Shown: positions 9,240 through 20,036, counted from the stretch's first letter. The stretch: DNA of 64,000 nucleotides from Desertimonas sp963732335 (GCA_963732335.1 CAVSZO010000035.1:1-64000); one strand, 5' to 3'. Numbers and translations are program-made. The notes: generated from the sequence alone by a model not told the origin.

Positions 9240-10506
9240 ATGATCAGCGACGTGATCGGCGTCCGTCTGCTCGTCGGCGTGGCATTGCTGCCGGCGCTGG
9301 CCGTCCCGGCGGTCGTGCCGGAGCCACCGCCGAGTCCGACCAGCACGCCCACACGGTCGACGACACCAACCACGACGACCACACGACCGACTTCGACGAC
9401 GTCGTCGACCACCAGCACGACGACGACCACGACCACCACCACGACGACCACGACCACCACGACGACACTGCCGCCAGGGCCGGTGATCCCCGCCGCCTCG
9501 TGGGCTCGCTTCGACGAGCTCGTCGCCGGCCAGCTCACCGGCCGCGGCGATCGCGCCGCGGCAGTGGCCGTTTCCGTCGATGGGCGTCTTGTCCACGCCG
9601 CGGCCTTCGGCACGCGCACTCCGGATGGACCCGTCGACCTGGTGACGACGCACGACCGCTTCCGCATCGCCAGCATCTCCAAGGTCATGACGGCCACGGT
9701 CGTCCTGCAGCTCGTCGACGCCGGCTTCCTGCAGCTCGACGAACCCGTCGGTCAACGCCTCGCCGATGCAGTCGGTGTTCCGCCCGGCAGTGGTGTCACC
9801 GGCGGTCACCGTTCGCCAGCTGCTGTCGCACACGTCGGGATTTCCCGACTACCGCGGTGAGTTCTTCGGCGATCGCTTCGCCTCGTGCGAGGCGGCGGCG
9901 GCGTTCGGGCTCGCCCGCTCGTTGTCCAACACTCCCGGGACGAGACACGACTACAGCAACCTCAACTACTGCCTCCTCGGCTTGCTGGTCGCCGATGTCA
10001 CGGGCAAGCCGTACGAAGCCGCGGCGACCCAGCTGCTGATGCAGCCGCTGGGGATCACCGGAATGCGTCTCGTCGCGACGGTCGACCCCAATCCCGACGA
10101 GGTGGTCCACGCGTCCGGCGCCCAGCGCACCTACATGCAGTCGCTCGGCGGTGCGGGTGCCTGGGTCGCCACCCCGGCGGACATGGTGCGCATACTCGAC
10201 TCGCTCGACACCACCACTCCAGGTTGGCATCCACTCTCGCCGGAGCTGTCGGCGTTGATGCGCCAGGCCCTCGACGTCTCGTACCCGGAGCCGTCGGAAC
10301 GGCGATACGGCCTCGGCATCGTCGTCTGGCCGGATGGCTCGTGGGGGCACACCGGCACCGTCGAGAACACCCACACGATGCTCGTCCGCCGTCCCGACGG
10401 AGTGACGTGGTGCATCCTCGTCAGCGGCGACGTCCCCGACTCGACGGAGGAGCTGCGCGAGGTGTTCGACCGAGCGTTGGCTGGCGCCGGTGTCACGCTG
10501 AGGTAA
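9240..10506 (+). CDS. Secreted serine hydrolase, beta-lactamase/D-Ala-D-Ala carboxypeptidase family (one frameshift)
   Basis: Class C beta-lactamase-like serine hydrolase acting outside the membrane on a peptide or ester substrate. It starts with a hydrophobic export segment (VRLLVGVALLPALAVPAVV) and then a Pro/Thr linker of about 45 residues that is almost pure threonine. The catalytic domain has SxxK in RIASISKVMTATVVLQLVDA, the Tyr-Ser-Asn motif in HDYSNLNYCLLGLL and a HTG box in WGHTGTVENTHTM. One frameshift near 9765 joins LADAVGVPPG to the frame containing TVRQLLSHTSGFPDYRG. The final bases overlap the 3' end of the convergent LLM gene by 14. True antibiotic resistance is not implied: most such proteins are esterases or peptidases. 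Confidence 0.85.
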
Positions 10507-11293
10507 GTGCGGCGGCGATCGTCCCGATGGCGTCGATCGGAAACGGTGCTCCGACGTACAGGGTTCGGCGGTCGATGCCCAGCCTTTCGAGCTCGGTGGG
10601 CTCGCCACCGGTCGGATGATCGACGTCGAGGGCGACGAAGGCGCTGACCTCGAACGGATCCCTGAAGGCGTTGGCACGAGCGAAGGCGACCCGCTCGGCG
10701 AGATTGCCCTCGGGCAGCAGGTTGACGCCGTCGGCGTGCTCGCAGCCGACGCGGATTGTCGGGTGGCTGGCGGCCCCGACGATGATCGGCGGTACCGGCG
10801 CGCCGTCGGTGACGGCGATCGACGCAGCCACTTGAACGTGTTCTCCTGCAAACGGGTCACCGACCCAGATCGCCCGCAACGCTCCGATCGTCTCGGCGAG
10901 AACCGCCCGACGCGTCGCCGCAGGAGCGATCGGGCGGCCGATCGCGGCTGCCTCGCTGGACCACTCGCTACTCGCCGCTGTGCCGGCACCGACCCCCAGC
11001 AGGACGCGGCCTGGGGCGAGCGATTGCAGCGAGTTGACGGCGCAGGCGAGCTGCGCAGGGTGGCGATTGGCGACGTTGGCGACGAGCACACCGACGTTGA
11101 TCCGTTCGGTCGTCGCGGCGATCGCCGTCAGCGTGACGAACGGATCTCGTGACCACGGTGCGCCCTGGACCAGCCCGCTGAAGTGGTCGTAGGTCCACAC
11201 CGTGTCGAAGCCGCCAGCATCGGCCGCCTGGGCGGCGGCGACCAGCTCACCGGCTGACGCGCCGAACGGAGCGAGCACGAGATCGGTCTTCAT
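10493..11293 (-). CDS. LLM-class (F420- or FMN-dependent) oxidoreductase
   Basis: Intact 266-residue luciferase-like monooxygenase-fold protein. From ATG 11293: MKTDLVLAPFGASAGELVAA, then TVWTYDHFSG, ATTERINVGVLVANVANRHP and LQSLAPGRVLLGVGAG, the usual TIM-barrel signature shared by F420-dependent reductases. The APPIIVGAA-type strand near residue 175 is also present. Acidimicrobiia and mycobacteria carry many paralogues, and the cofactor and substrate cannot be assigned from these motifs. Longer in-frame extensions upstream lack similarity, and the ATG at 11293 fits the conserved start. Confidence 0.85.
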   Translation of the reverse strand: MKTDLVLAPFGASAGELVAAAQAADAGGFDTVWTYDHFSGLVQGAPWSRDPFVTLTAIAATTERINVGVLVANVANRHPAQLACAVNSLQSLAPGRVLLGVGAGTAASSEWSSEAAAIGRPIAPAATRRAVLAETIGALRAIWVGDPFAGEHVQVAASIAVTDGAPVPPIIVGAASHPTIRVGCEHADGVNLLPEGNLAERVAFARANAFRDPFEVSAFVALDVDHPTGGEPTELERLGIDRRTLYVGAPFPIDAIGTIAAALTSA

Positions 11294-11420
11294 CGCGGCC
11301 GATCGTACGGTCTGCCTCGATCGGGAAGTCGACGTTCCCGCCGGATCGCGGGCGGCGCTTACGATGGTCGGACGACACCAACCAATGCGGAGCCAGGTGC
11401 ATGAGTGATCGGAGGCAACC

Positions 11421-12503
11421 GTGGCCACGCTGAGGACTTCGTCCCTGCTCGGTCTTCTCATCGGCGGAGTACTCGCTCTCGGCGCAGTCGCCGCGCCGGC
11501 GGGGGCCGACACCGCCGCCGACGACCCCGTCGGCGTGCTCGGTGCGGCAGCGACCACCACGACGTCGGTCCCTTCGCCGAGTGCCGCCTCGACAATTCCC
11601 GGCGCTCCGGGGGTGGGTTCGACGGCGGTGACTGGTTCGTTCGAGGTGACGTTGCTCACCGTCGAGGATCCGGTCGCCGGCAATGAGCTGTTTCCTCCGG
11701 AGGAGGGGAATCGGTTCATCGGGGTGGAGTTGGAGATGCGCAACACGTCGGCGGAGGTGCAGGCGTTCTCGTCGCTGCTGTCGGTCGAGGTGGTCGACGC
11801 CGAGGGTCAGTCGTGGTCGCCGTCGCTGTTTGCCGTGTCGGACCGTTCGACGTTGGATGGTGACATCCCCGCTGGTGAGTCGCGGCGGGGGTGGATCGGG
11901 TTCGAGGTTCCGGTGGTGTCGACGGGGTTGCGTCTGTTTGTCGCCGGTGACGTGTTCGGTGGCGGCACACCGGCGATGTTCGCCCTCGACGCCACGACCG
12001 CAACACCACCGACGACACTCGCGGCGGTGACGACGATGGCGCCTGCGAGCGACAGCAGCGTTCCGGGGGTGGGTTCGACGGCGGTGACTGGTTCGTTCGA
12101 GGTGACGTTGCTCACCGTCGAGGATCCGGTCGCCGGCAATGAGCTGTTTCCTCCGGAGGAGGGGAATCGGTTCATCGGGGTGGAGTTGGAGATGCGCAAC
12201 ACGTCGGCGGAGGTGCAGGCGTTCTCGTCGCTGCTGTCGGTCGAGGTGGTCGACGCCGAGGGTCAGACGTGGTCGCCGTCGCTGTTTGCCGTGTCGGACC
12301 GTTCGACGTTGGATGGTGACATCCCCGCTGGTGAGTCGCGGCGGGGGTGGATCGGGTTCGAGGTTCCGGTGGTGTCGACGGGGTTGCGTCTGTTTGTCGC
12401 CGGTGACGTGTTCGGTGGCGGCACACCGGCGACGTTCGCCCTCGACGCCGCCGCACCAGCACCATCGACAGTTGCGGCGGCGCCGACAACGACCACGGCG
12501 TGA
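11421..12503 (+). CDS. Secreted protein with two near-identical DUF4352-like domains
   Basis: GTG 11421 with a GGAGG ribosome-binding site at about 11410. A signal peptide (LLGLLIGGVLALGAVAAPAGA) leads to a Thr/Ser/Pro linker. Two copies of one immunoglobulin-like domain follow at residues 63-191 and 215-343. Each reads GSFEVTLLTVEDPV, FIGVELEMRNTSAEVQAFSS, LDGDIPAGESRRGWIGFEVP and RLFVAGDVFGGG, the pattern of DUF4352/TRF2-like extracellular beta-sandwiches (Mpr protein group). The two domains differ at only two residues (Ser to Thr, Met to Thr). The C-terminus is a short Ala/Pro/Thr tail. Role unknown: such domains are often found on secreted or surface proteins. Confidence 0.8.
   Translation: MATLRTSSLLGLLIGGVLALGAVAAPAGADTAADDPVGVLGAAATTTTSVPSPSAASTIPGAPGVGSTAVTGSFEVTLLTVEDPVAGNELFPPEEGNRFIGVELEMRNTSAEVQAFSSLLSVEVVDAEGQSWSPSLFAVSDRSTLDGDIPAGESRRGWIGFEVPVVSTGLRLFVAGDVFGGGTPAMFALDATTATPPTTLAAVTTMAPASDSSVPGVGSTAVTGSFEVTLLTVEDPVAGNELFPPEEGNRFIGVELEMRNTSAEVQAFSSLLSVEVVDAEGQTWSPSLFAVSDRSTLDGDIPAGESRRGWIGFEVPVVSTGLRLFVAGDVFGGGTPATFALDAAAPAPSTVAAAPTTTTA
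11607..12449 (+). repeat. Direct tandem repeat of 387 bases, period 456, inside the secreted protein gene
   Basis: Copy 1 spans 11607-11993 and copy 2 spans 12063-12449. I see only two substitutions between them: TCG/ACG at the codon after GGTCAG, and ATG/ACG in the codon before TTCGCCCTCGACGCC. The intervening 69 bases encode a Thr-rich linker. The period is a multiple of three, so the repeat adds one domain in frame. Confidence 0.95.
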
Positions 12504-12543
12504 CTTCCACGGACATCACCGCGACGCGCCTACCGTTAGCCCA

Positions 12544-14074
12544 GTGGGCGAGCAGATCGACAAGGCGATCGAGCGAGCGTTGCAGCCCGACGAGCGGGCC
12601 CTTGCCAAGATCCGCGGTCAGAACAAGCTGACCGCCCGCGAGCGCGTCGATCTGCTCCTCGATCCGCGGTCGTTCGTCGAGGACGGGCTGCTCGCCAACA
12701 ACGACGCCGCCGATCAACGGCGGGGCACTCCCTGCCGACGGCGTCGTCACGGGGCGGGGGACGATCGAAGGCACGCCGGTCGTCGTCGTCGCCAACGACC
12801 CGATGGTCAAGGCCGGTTCGTGGGGGGCGCGCACCGTCGAGAAGATGGTCAGGGCCTCGGAGACGGCGATCCACGAGCAGGTGCCGATCTTCTGGCTCGT
12901 CGACTCCGCCGGTGCCCGCCTCACCGACCAGGTGCAGCTGTTCCCCGGGCGCCGCGGCGCCGGACGGATCTTCTACAACCAGGTCCGCCTGTCCGGGCAG
13001 GTCCCGCAGATCTGCTGCCTGTTCGGCCCCTCGGCGGCCGGGGGCGCCTACATCCCTTCGTTCTGCGACGTCGTGTTCATGGTCGATGGCAACGCCTCGA
13101 TGTACCTCGGCTCGCCGCGCATGGCCGAGATGGTCGTCGGCGAGATCACCACGCTCGAGGAGATGGGCGGCGCCCGGATGCACGTCAGCCAGTCCGGCTG
13201 CGCCGACAACCTCGCCCACGACGACACCGACGCCATCGACCAGGCCCGCGCCTATTTCACCTACTTCCCGCGATCGTGGCGGCACGATCCACCGGTGTAC
13301 GAGAGCGAGCCAGCCGCGGTCGACCTGACCGACGACGTCGTCCCCGCCGACGAGCGGATCCCGTTCGACATGCACACCGTGATCGACGGCATCGTCGACC
13401 GGGAGAGCTTCTTCGAGATCAAGCCGCTCTACGCCCGCGAGGTGATCGTCGGCCTGGCTCGCCTCGACGGCCACCCGGTCGGGGTCGTCGCCAACAACTC
13501 CGCTCATCTCGCCGGGACGCTGTTCGTCGACTCCGCCGACAAGGCGGCGCGCTTCATCTGGCTGTGCGACGCCTTCAACCTCCCGCTGATCTTCCTCGCC
13601 GACGTCCCCGGGTTCATGATCGGATCGGCGGTCGAGCGTCAGGGCATCATCCGCCACGGGGCCAAGATGGTCACGGCCGTGAGCGAGGCCACCGTTCCCA
13701 AGGTGTCGGTGATCGTGCGCAAGGCGTACGGCGCCGGGCTCTACGCGATGTCCGGCCCGGCGTTCTCGCCCGACGCGACGATTGCCCTGCCGACCGCCCG
13801 CATCGCCGTGATGGGCCCAGAGGCCGCCGTCAACGCCGTGTACGCCAACAAGATCGCGGCGATCGAGGACCCCGCCGAGCGCGAGGCGTTCGTCGAGGAG
13901 CAGCGGGCGATCTACGAGGAGGACGTCGACCTGCTGCATCTCGCGTCCGAGCTCGTGATCGATGCCATCGTCCAGCCCCACGACCTGCGCGACGACCTGA
14001 TCCGGCGCATCGACCTCGCCCGCCACAAGGACCGCCGTTTCGCCGACCGCCGCCACGGCGTCCCGCCCGTATGA
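12544..14074 (+). CDS. Acyl-CoA carboxylase, carboxyltransferase (beta) subunit (one frameshift)
   Basis: Transfers CO2 from carboxybiotin to an acyl-CoA (propionyl-, methylcrotonyl- or similar). GTG 12544 gives VGEQIDKAIERALQPDERAL and LTARERVDLLLDPRSFVEDG. After a frameshift near 12715 it continues with VVTGRGTIEGTPVVVVANDP, FWLVDSAGARLTDQVQLFPG, CLFGPSAAGGAYIPSFCDV and the C-terminal crotonase-fold half with FLADVPGFMIGSAVERQGII and KAYGAGLYAMSGPAF. Total length, about 510 residues, is normal. No biotin carboxylase subunit is nearby. The neighbours (HMG-CoA lyase-like, acetoacetyl-CoA synthetase) make methylcrotonyl-CoA the most likely substrate, which would place it in leucine breakdown; the substrate is inference. 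Confidence 0.88.
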
Positions 14075-14086
14075 CCGCCGACCTCA

Positions 14087-14134
14087 ACCGATGGGTGTTC
14101 TGCAGGACCGTTCCGTCACATTGCACCCATCGGT
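14087..14134. repeat. Intergenic palindrome, family 1, copy A
   Basis: Eleven-base perfect arms ACCGATGGGTG and CACCCATCGGT around a 26-base centre containing GACCGTTCCGTCA. The same arms and the same central motif recur at 44722-44769. It lies between the carboxylase stop and the lyase start, so it may be an attenuator or a REP-type repeat. Confidence 0.7.
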
Positions 14135-14143
14135 CGTGGTCGG

Positions 14144-15015
14144 GTGAGGATCCGTGACGTCGTGGCCCGCGACGGCCTTCAAGGCGAACAGCCGGTGGAA
14201 CCCGAGCAGCGGGTGGAGCTGATCGCGCGACTGATCACCGCGGGCCTCAGCGACATCGAGGTCGCCTCGTTCGTCAGCCCGAAAGCAGTCCCGGCGATGG
14301 CAGGCGCGGCCGAGGTCGTTTGCGGCTACGCGCGAGCTGACCGACCACCTCGACGTCACGCTGTGGGCGCTCGTCCCCAACGTCAAGGGCGCCGACCTGG
14401 CCACCGCCGCCGGCGTCGACCACCTCACGATCACGATCTCGGCGTCGCCGGCGTACAGCGAGAAGAACATCCACATGACGATCGGGCAGGCGTTCGATCA
14501 ACTGGCAGCGATCCGTGACAGCGCGCCTCGCGCGGTGCTCGATGCGGTGATCTCGTGCTGCTTCGGCTCGCCGTTCGACGGCGAGGACATCACGGCCGGC
14601 GACGTCGCGGCGCTGGTGGAGCGGGCGCGGGCGATCGGTGTCGACCAGGTGACGCTCGCCGACACGACCGGGATGGCCACGCCGCGACGGATCATCGACG
14701 TGCTCGCCGCCACGGGCAGCGACGTCGGCCTGCACCTCCACGACACCCGCGGCACTGCGTTGCTCAACGCCTGGACAGCGATCGACCTCGGCGTCGACCG
14801 CTTCGACACGGCGCTCGGCGGCCTCGGCGGCTCGCCGTTCGCCCCCACCGCCGGCGGCAACCTCGCCACCGAGGACCTCGTGATGGTGCTCGCCGACGCC
14901 GGGATCGAAACCGGCATCGACCTCGACAGCTCTGCTCGACGCCGGCCCGTTGCTCGCCGAGCTCGTCGGCCACGATCTACCGAGTCGCGTCGCGGCAGCC
15001 GGAGCACTGCGCTGA
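14144..15015 (+). CDS. Hydroxymethylglutaryl-CoA lyase-like enzyme (frameshifted)
   Basis: HMG-CoA lyase family TIM barrel (DRE-TIM metallolyase), which splits HMG-CoA into acetyl-CoA and acetoacetate, the last step of leucine catabolism. GTG 14144 starts VRIRDVVARDGLQGE, carrying the RDGLQ loop with its metal-binding Asp. It continues with LIARLITAGLSDIEVASFVS, a frameshift near 14330, LWALVPNVKGADLA, then VSP-type loop residues, LADTTGMATPRRI and GLHLHDTRGTALLNAW, with the paired metal-binding histidines. Also present are GGLGGSPFAPTAGGNLATED and, after another shift near 14935, AELVGHDLPSRVAAAGAL to the TGA at 15013-15015. The stop overlaps the ATG of the acetoacetyl-CoA synthetase, supporting the role assignment. 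Confidence 0.85.
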
Positions 15016-16974
15016 TGCAACGCGGAGAGATCTTGTGGACGCCTCCCGACGACGCCTGGGACACGACCGCCCTCGGGCGCTTCGCCACGCAACAAGGCTT
15101 CGACGACTTCGACGCCCTGATCCGCTGGTCGATCGACGACCTCGATGGTTTCTGGCAAGCGTCGACGGAGTTCACCGGCGTTCGTTGGTCGACGCCGCCC
15201 GCACGGATACGTGACGGCGACACGATGCCCGGTGTGCGCTGGTTCCCAGGCGCAACGCTCAACTACGCCGAGCAAGCCCTGGCGCCAGGAGCGTCCCGTC
15301 CAGACGACATCGCCGTGATCGCCATCAGCCAGACACGCGACACGATCGAGTTGACGTGGGACCACCTGGCACTTGGCGTACGTCGCTGCGCTGCGGCGCT
15401 GCGCCAGCTCGGCGTCGGCGTCGGTGACCGAGTCGTCGCCTACGCGCCCGAACATCCCGGAGACACTCGTCGCCCTCCTCGCCACCGCGTCGAATGGAGC
15501 GATCTGGTCGAGCTGCGCGCCGGAGTTCGGCGTGCGCTCGGTGATCGACCGCTTCGCCCAGATCGAGCCCGCCGTGCTCGTCACCGTCGACGGCTACCGC
15601 TACGGCGCGCAGAGACATCGATCGGCGCGACCACGTCGCCGACATCGTCGCCGCCCTGCCCAGCCTGCGTCACGTCGTCCACATCCCCTATCTCGACCGG
15701 CGCCGCCATCCTCCGCCGGCTCCCGCTGCCGCCGGAGCAGCACGTGTGGGACGAACTGCTCCTCGGTGCCCCGGCCGAGCCGCTGTCGTTCACGCCGGTC
15801 GCCGCCGACCACCCGCTGTACGTGCTGTTCAGCTCCGGCACGACGGGACTGCCCAAGGCGATCGTCCACGGTCACGGCGGCGTCGTCGCCGAGCACCTCA
15901 AGGTGCTGACGTTCCACCAGGACCTGACCCCGGCCGACCGCTTCTTCTGGTTCACCACCACCGGCTGGATGATGTGGAACTACCTCGTCTCGGGACTGTT
16001 GACTGGCTCGACCATCGTGCTGTTCGACGGCGATCCCGCGTCGCCCGGATTGAGCACGCTCTGGAACGTCAGCGCCGACACCGGCACGACCGTGTTCGGG
16101 TCGTCGGCCCCGTTCCTGATGGCGTGCCGCAAGGCTCGCATCGCGCCGCGCGCCGGCGCGCTGCGGTGGGTCGGCTCCACCGGGGCGCCCCTCCCCGCCG
16201 ACGGATTCCGCTGGGTCAGCCAGACCGTCGGCGTGCCGGTCAACTCGATCTGCGGCGGCACCGACATCTGCACGGCGTTCATCGGTGCCTCGCCGCTGCA
16301 GCCGGTGCGCGCCGGCGAGATCGGCGGGCGCCTGCTCGGTTGCGCAGTCGAGGCGTTCACACCCGACGGCGAGGTGTGCCCGCCGGGCGTCACGGGTGAG
16401 CTGGTGATCACCAAGCCGATGCCGTCGATGCCGGTCGGGTTCTGGGGCGACCCCGACGGCACGAAGTACCGGGCCGCCTACTTCGAGGACTTCCCGGGCG
16501 TGTGGCGCCATGGCGACTGGGTGACGTTCACCGACGACGGGTCTTGCGTCGTCACCGGGCGCTCCGACGCCACACTCAACCGCGGCGGCGTGCGCCTCGG
16601 GACGAGCGACTTCTACGCCGTCGTCGAGGGGTTCGACGAGGTCGCCGACAGCCTCGTCGTCCACATCGAGGACGCCGGTGACACCGGCGGGCTCGGCGAG
16701 CTGATCCTGTTCGTCAAGCTGGCCGACGGTTTCGAGCTCACCGACGAGCTGCGAGTCCGCATCCGCAAGGCGCTGGCGAGCGAGCTGTCGCCGCGGCACA
16801 CCCCCGACGTCATCGAGGCGGTCCCGGCCGTGCCGCGGACGCTGTCCGGCAAGAAGCTGGAGCTGCCCGTCAAGCGGATCCTCGCCGGCGCCGTCGCCGC
16901 GCGATGTGGCCGCCGAGGGTGCCCTCGCCGACCCGTCCGCCCTCGACTACTTCGTCGCCCGCGCCCGGCAGTGA
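15015..16974 (+). CDS. Acetoacetyl-CoA synthetase (frameshifted)
   Basis: Acyl-adenylate-forming enzyme that activates acetoacetate with ATP and CoA. ATG 15015 overlaps the preceding stop. The family-specific N-terminus is present (GEILWTPPDDAWDTTALGRF, VRWFPGATLNYAEQAL). Then come the AMP-binding P-loop FSSGTTGLPKAIVHGHGGVV, the aromatic TTTGWMMWNYLVSGLLTGST stretch typical of this family, STGAPLPADGF, GGTDICTAFIG, VWRHGDWVTFTDDG, TGRSDATLNRGGVRLGTSDF and the catalytic Lys in RTLSGKKLELPVKRIL. Frameshifts near 15455, 15610, 15690 and 16903 split it; the restored C-terminus ends DYFVARARQ at 16974. About 650 residues, normal for the family. Together with the lyase it recovers acetoacetate as acetoacetyl-CoA. 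Confidence 0.9.
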
Positions 16975-16982
16975 ACGTTCAC
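16971..16982. promoter_or_regulatory. Perfect palindrome GTGAACGTTCAC, possible operator
   Basis: A 12-base perfect palindrome that overlaps the stop codon of the acetoacetyl-CoA synthetase gene and lies about 90 bases upstream of the sugar-binding protein gene. The form (TGTGAACGTTCACA-like) resembles operators of LacI-type sugar regulators. No such regulator gene is in the window. Confidence 0.4.
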
Positions 16983-17006
16983 ATTTTCGCTTGTGCGCCA
17001 TTCATG

Positions 17007-17038
17007 TGATCTTTATGCTCGACTTGAGCCAAAGATCA
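17007..17038. promoter_or_regulatory. Inverted repeat upstream of the sugar ABC operon, probable operator
   Basis: Arms TGATCTTT (17007-17014) and AAAGATCA (17031-17038) are an exact inverted repeat, with a nested GCTC/GAGC pair in the 16-base centre. It sits in an A+T-rich patch about 35 bases before the binding-protein ATG. It may bind the GntR-family regulator encoded in the same operon (20037-20754). Confidence 0.5.
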
Positions 17039-17070
17039 TCTGATTGGCCGTCGACAAGGGGGAATTTGAC

Positions 17071-18163
17071 ATGACGGATGGGCAACCACGCCACTCCCGG
17101 CGCTCGCTGATGCGGGCCGCCGGCATCACGGCTGCTGCCGGCGCCTTCGCCGCGCACGGGCACGGCAGCGTCTCGGCGCGTGGCCGGGCGCCGGCCGCCG
17201 GGAACTTCCCGGAGACGCCGGAGTGGAACTTCGTGTTCGTCAACCACGTGACGACGAACCCGTTCTGGGTCCCGACGATCTACGGGATCGAGGACGCCTC
17301 GGCGCTGCTCGGCCTCCCGACGGCCCAGTGGACCGGCTCGGAAATCTCCGACATCGGCGAGATGGTCAACGCCTTCGAGGCGGCGATCGCCGGTGGGGCC
17401 AACGGGATCGCCGTGTGCACTCGTCGATCTCGAGGCGTTCAACGAACCCGTGCAGGCGGCGCTGGACGCCGGGATCCCCGTGGTGTCCTACAACGCCGAC
17501 GCGCCCAACGCCCGGATGTCCTACACCGGCCAGGACCTCTACGGATCCGGCTTCGCCATGGGCGAGCGGATCGTCGAGATCGTCGGCGAGGGCAAGGTGG
17601 GGTTGTTCATCGCCACGCCCGGCCAGTTGAACATCCAGCCGCGCATCGACGGAGCGCTCGACGCCATCGCAGAGTCCGGCGCCGCCATCGAAGCCCAGGA
17701 CATCGCCACGGGCCCGGACCTTTCGGAGGAGCTCAACAACATCGAGGCGTGGTACCTCGGCAACACCGACGCTGTCGGGATGTTCGCCGTCGACGCCGGC
17801 AGTACGCAGGGCGTGGCCCAGGTCGTGCAGAGCCAGAGCGCACGCGACCAGGGTCTCCTCGGTGCCGGCGGCTACGACCTGCTCCCGACGACGGTCGAGT
17901 TGCTCGCCGAGGGTGTGATCGACTTCACCATCGACCAGCAGCCGTACCTGCAGGGATTCCTGCCGGTGATCTACCTCTACCTGCGCAACCTGTCAGGCGG
18001 CGCGGTCCTCCCACCGGAGACGAACACCGGCCTGGTCTTCCTCGACCAAGCGGGGGCGCAGCTGTTCCTCGGCACGTCGAGCCGGTTCGAGGGCGACTCC
18101 GACGAGCAGAAGGTCGTCGAAGCGGTCGGTGCCCCAGCGGCACCGGCAACGACCGCCGGCTGA
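17071..18163 (+). CDS. Sugar ABC transporter substrate-binding protein, Tat-exported (one frameshift)
   Basis: Periplasmic-binding-protein-like domain (ribose/xylose type, Peripla_BP_4) that captures a sugar outside the membrane. ATG 17071 is preceded by AAGGGGG. An upstream TTG at 17044 is rejected. The N-terminus has a twin-arginine export signal (SRRSLMRAAGITAAAGAFA). The mature part shows FVFVNHVTTNPFWVPTIYGI and, after a frameshift near 17420, VQAALDAGIPVVSYNADAPN, YTGQDLYGSGFAMGERIVEI and GVIDFTIDQQPYLQGFLPVI, a strong signature of this family. It is the first gene of an operon with the permease and ATPase. Confidence 0.88.
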
Positions 18164-18183
18164 GCGACAACCACGACAACCCA

Positions 18184-19227
18184 GTGAGTGACACCGCCGA
18201 GAGCGAGGCACCCAGCGACGATCTAGCCGTCGCCCCACCGGCCGTCGAGCCGGTCGCCAAACCCTCGGCGGTGTCGCGCGCGGCCGACCTGATCTCCCGG
18301 CGGCGGGAGACGACCATCACCTTCGTCACGGTGGCGCTGTTCTGCTACTTCTGGGTCGCGAACGACGCCTTCGTCACCACCAACAACCTGCGCGTCGTCA
18401 CCCAGTTCGCCACCCCGGTGGCGTTCCTCGCCATCGCTCAGGTGATGAACCTCGTCGGTGGGGAGATCGACCTCTCCCTCGGGAACATCTACGCCTTCGC
18501 GCCCTTCGTCATGGTCTCGGCGCAGGACTGGGGATTGCCGTTGCCGGTGGCTCTCGTCTTCGCCGTCTTTGTCGCCTCACTCGTCGGGCTGGCCAACGGG
18601 GCGATCACGTTGATGACCGGGGTTCCGTCGTTCATCACCACGATGGGGATGCTGTTCTTCCTCAACGGCGTGACGCTGACGATCTCCGACGCGTTTCCCA
18701 AGACACCCGCGCGTGGCGGGTTCGCCGAGTGGATCGGCGGCGCCGACTACTCAGGCTTCTGGTGGGTGCTGGGGCTGACGGTGATCTTGCACGTCTTGCT
18801 GACGAAAACCCGCTGGGGTGTGTACACGATCGCCACGGGTGGCAATCCGATCGGTGCCAGCGAGGCCGGGATCCAGATCAAGCGGATCAAGATCGGCAAC
18901 TTCATGCTCGCTGCCGCCGTCGCCGGGTTCGCCGGGATCAGCGAGGGGATCCGGGTCCACACGTTCTTGCCGTTGGCCGGTGGCCCCGACCTCATGTTCC
19001 TGGGGGTCGCCGCCGCGGTGATCGGGGGGACGGCGCTGTTCGGCGGGTCGGGGACGATCATCGGAGCGTTCCTCGGCGCCATCTTCCTCAGCGTGCTGCG
19101 CGACGGGCTGACGATCGAGGGGATCAGTGCCAACACCTACAACATCATCCTCGGCGCCGCGATCATCGCCTCGATGGTCCTCAACGCCGCCGCCAACCGC
19201 CTCCGCCTGCGAATGAGGAAGACGTGA
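18184..19227 (+). CDS. Sugar ABC transporter permease (RbsC/FrcC type)
   Basis: Intact 347-residue inner-membrane permease. GTG 18184. A cytoplasmic N-terminal tail of about 40 residues precedes eight to ten hydrophobic segments. Conserved stretches include FATPVAFLAIAQVMNLVGGE with IDLSLGNIYAF (the GEIDLS box of BPD_transp_2 permeases), LMTGVPSFITTMGMLFFLNG, TGGNPIGASEAGIQIKRIKI (the coupling loop to the ATPase) and GGTALFGGSGTIIGAFLGAI. It follows the binding protein by 20 bases and precedes the ATPase by 29. The family transports pentoses and hexoses; the substrate is probably xylose or a related sugar, judging by the neighbours. Confidence 0.92.
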   Translation: MSDTAESEAPSDDLAVAPPAVEPVAKPSAVSRAADLISRRRETTITFVTVALFCYFWVANDAFVTTNNLRVVTQFATPVAFLAIAQVMNLVGGEIDLSLGNIYAFAPFVMVSAQDWGLPLPVALVFAVFVASLVGLANGAITLMTGVPSFITTMGMLFFLNGVTLTISDAFPKTPARGGFAEWIGGADYSGFWWVLGLTVILHVLLTKTRWGVYTIATGGNPIGASEAGIQIKRIKIGNFMLAAAVAGFAGISEGIRVHTFLPLAGGPDLMFLGVAAAVIGGTALFGGSGTIIGAFLGAIFLSVLRDGLTIEGISANTYNIILGAAIIASMVLNAAANRLRLRMRKT

Positions 19228-19256
19228 GGACAGTCGCACGGTGTACAGGTGCTTCG

Positions 19257-20036
<780 letters not shown>

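Noticed and set aside
9350..9475. ACG/ACC repeat tract considered as a microsatellite or CRISPR-like array
   Set aside because: It encodes the threonine linker of the serine hydrolase in frame. The units are three to six bases and there are no spacers.
9240..10506. Annotation of the serine hydrolase as an antibiotic-resistance beta-lactamase
   Set aside because: Only the general SxxK, Tyr-Ser-Asn and HTG motifs of the wider serine hydrolase family are present. Nothing points to penicillin or cephalosporin hydrolysis.
12139..14157. A 672-residue open frame on the plus strand
   Set aside because: It is an Arg-rich shadow of the secreted-protein and carboxylase genes. Only the short stretch encoding the carboxylase N-terminus (from 12544) is real.
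14274..15584. A 436-residue minus-strand frame opposite the lyase and synthetase genes
   Set aside because: Low-complexity antisense reading without any domain, while the plus strand encodes two recognised enzymes.
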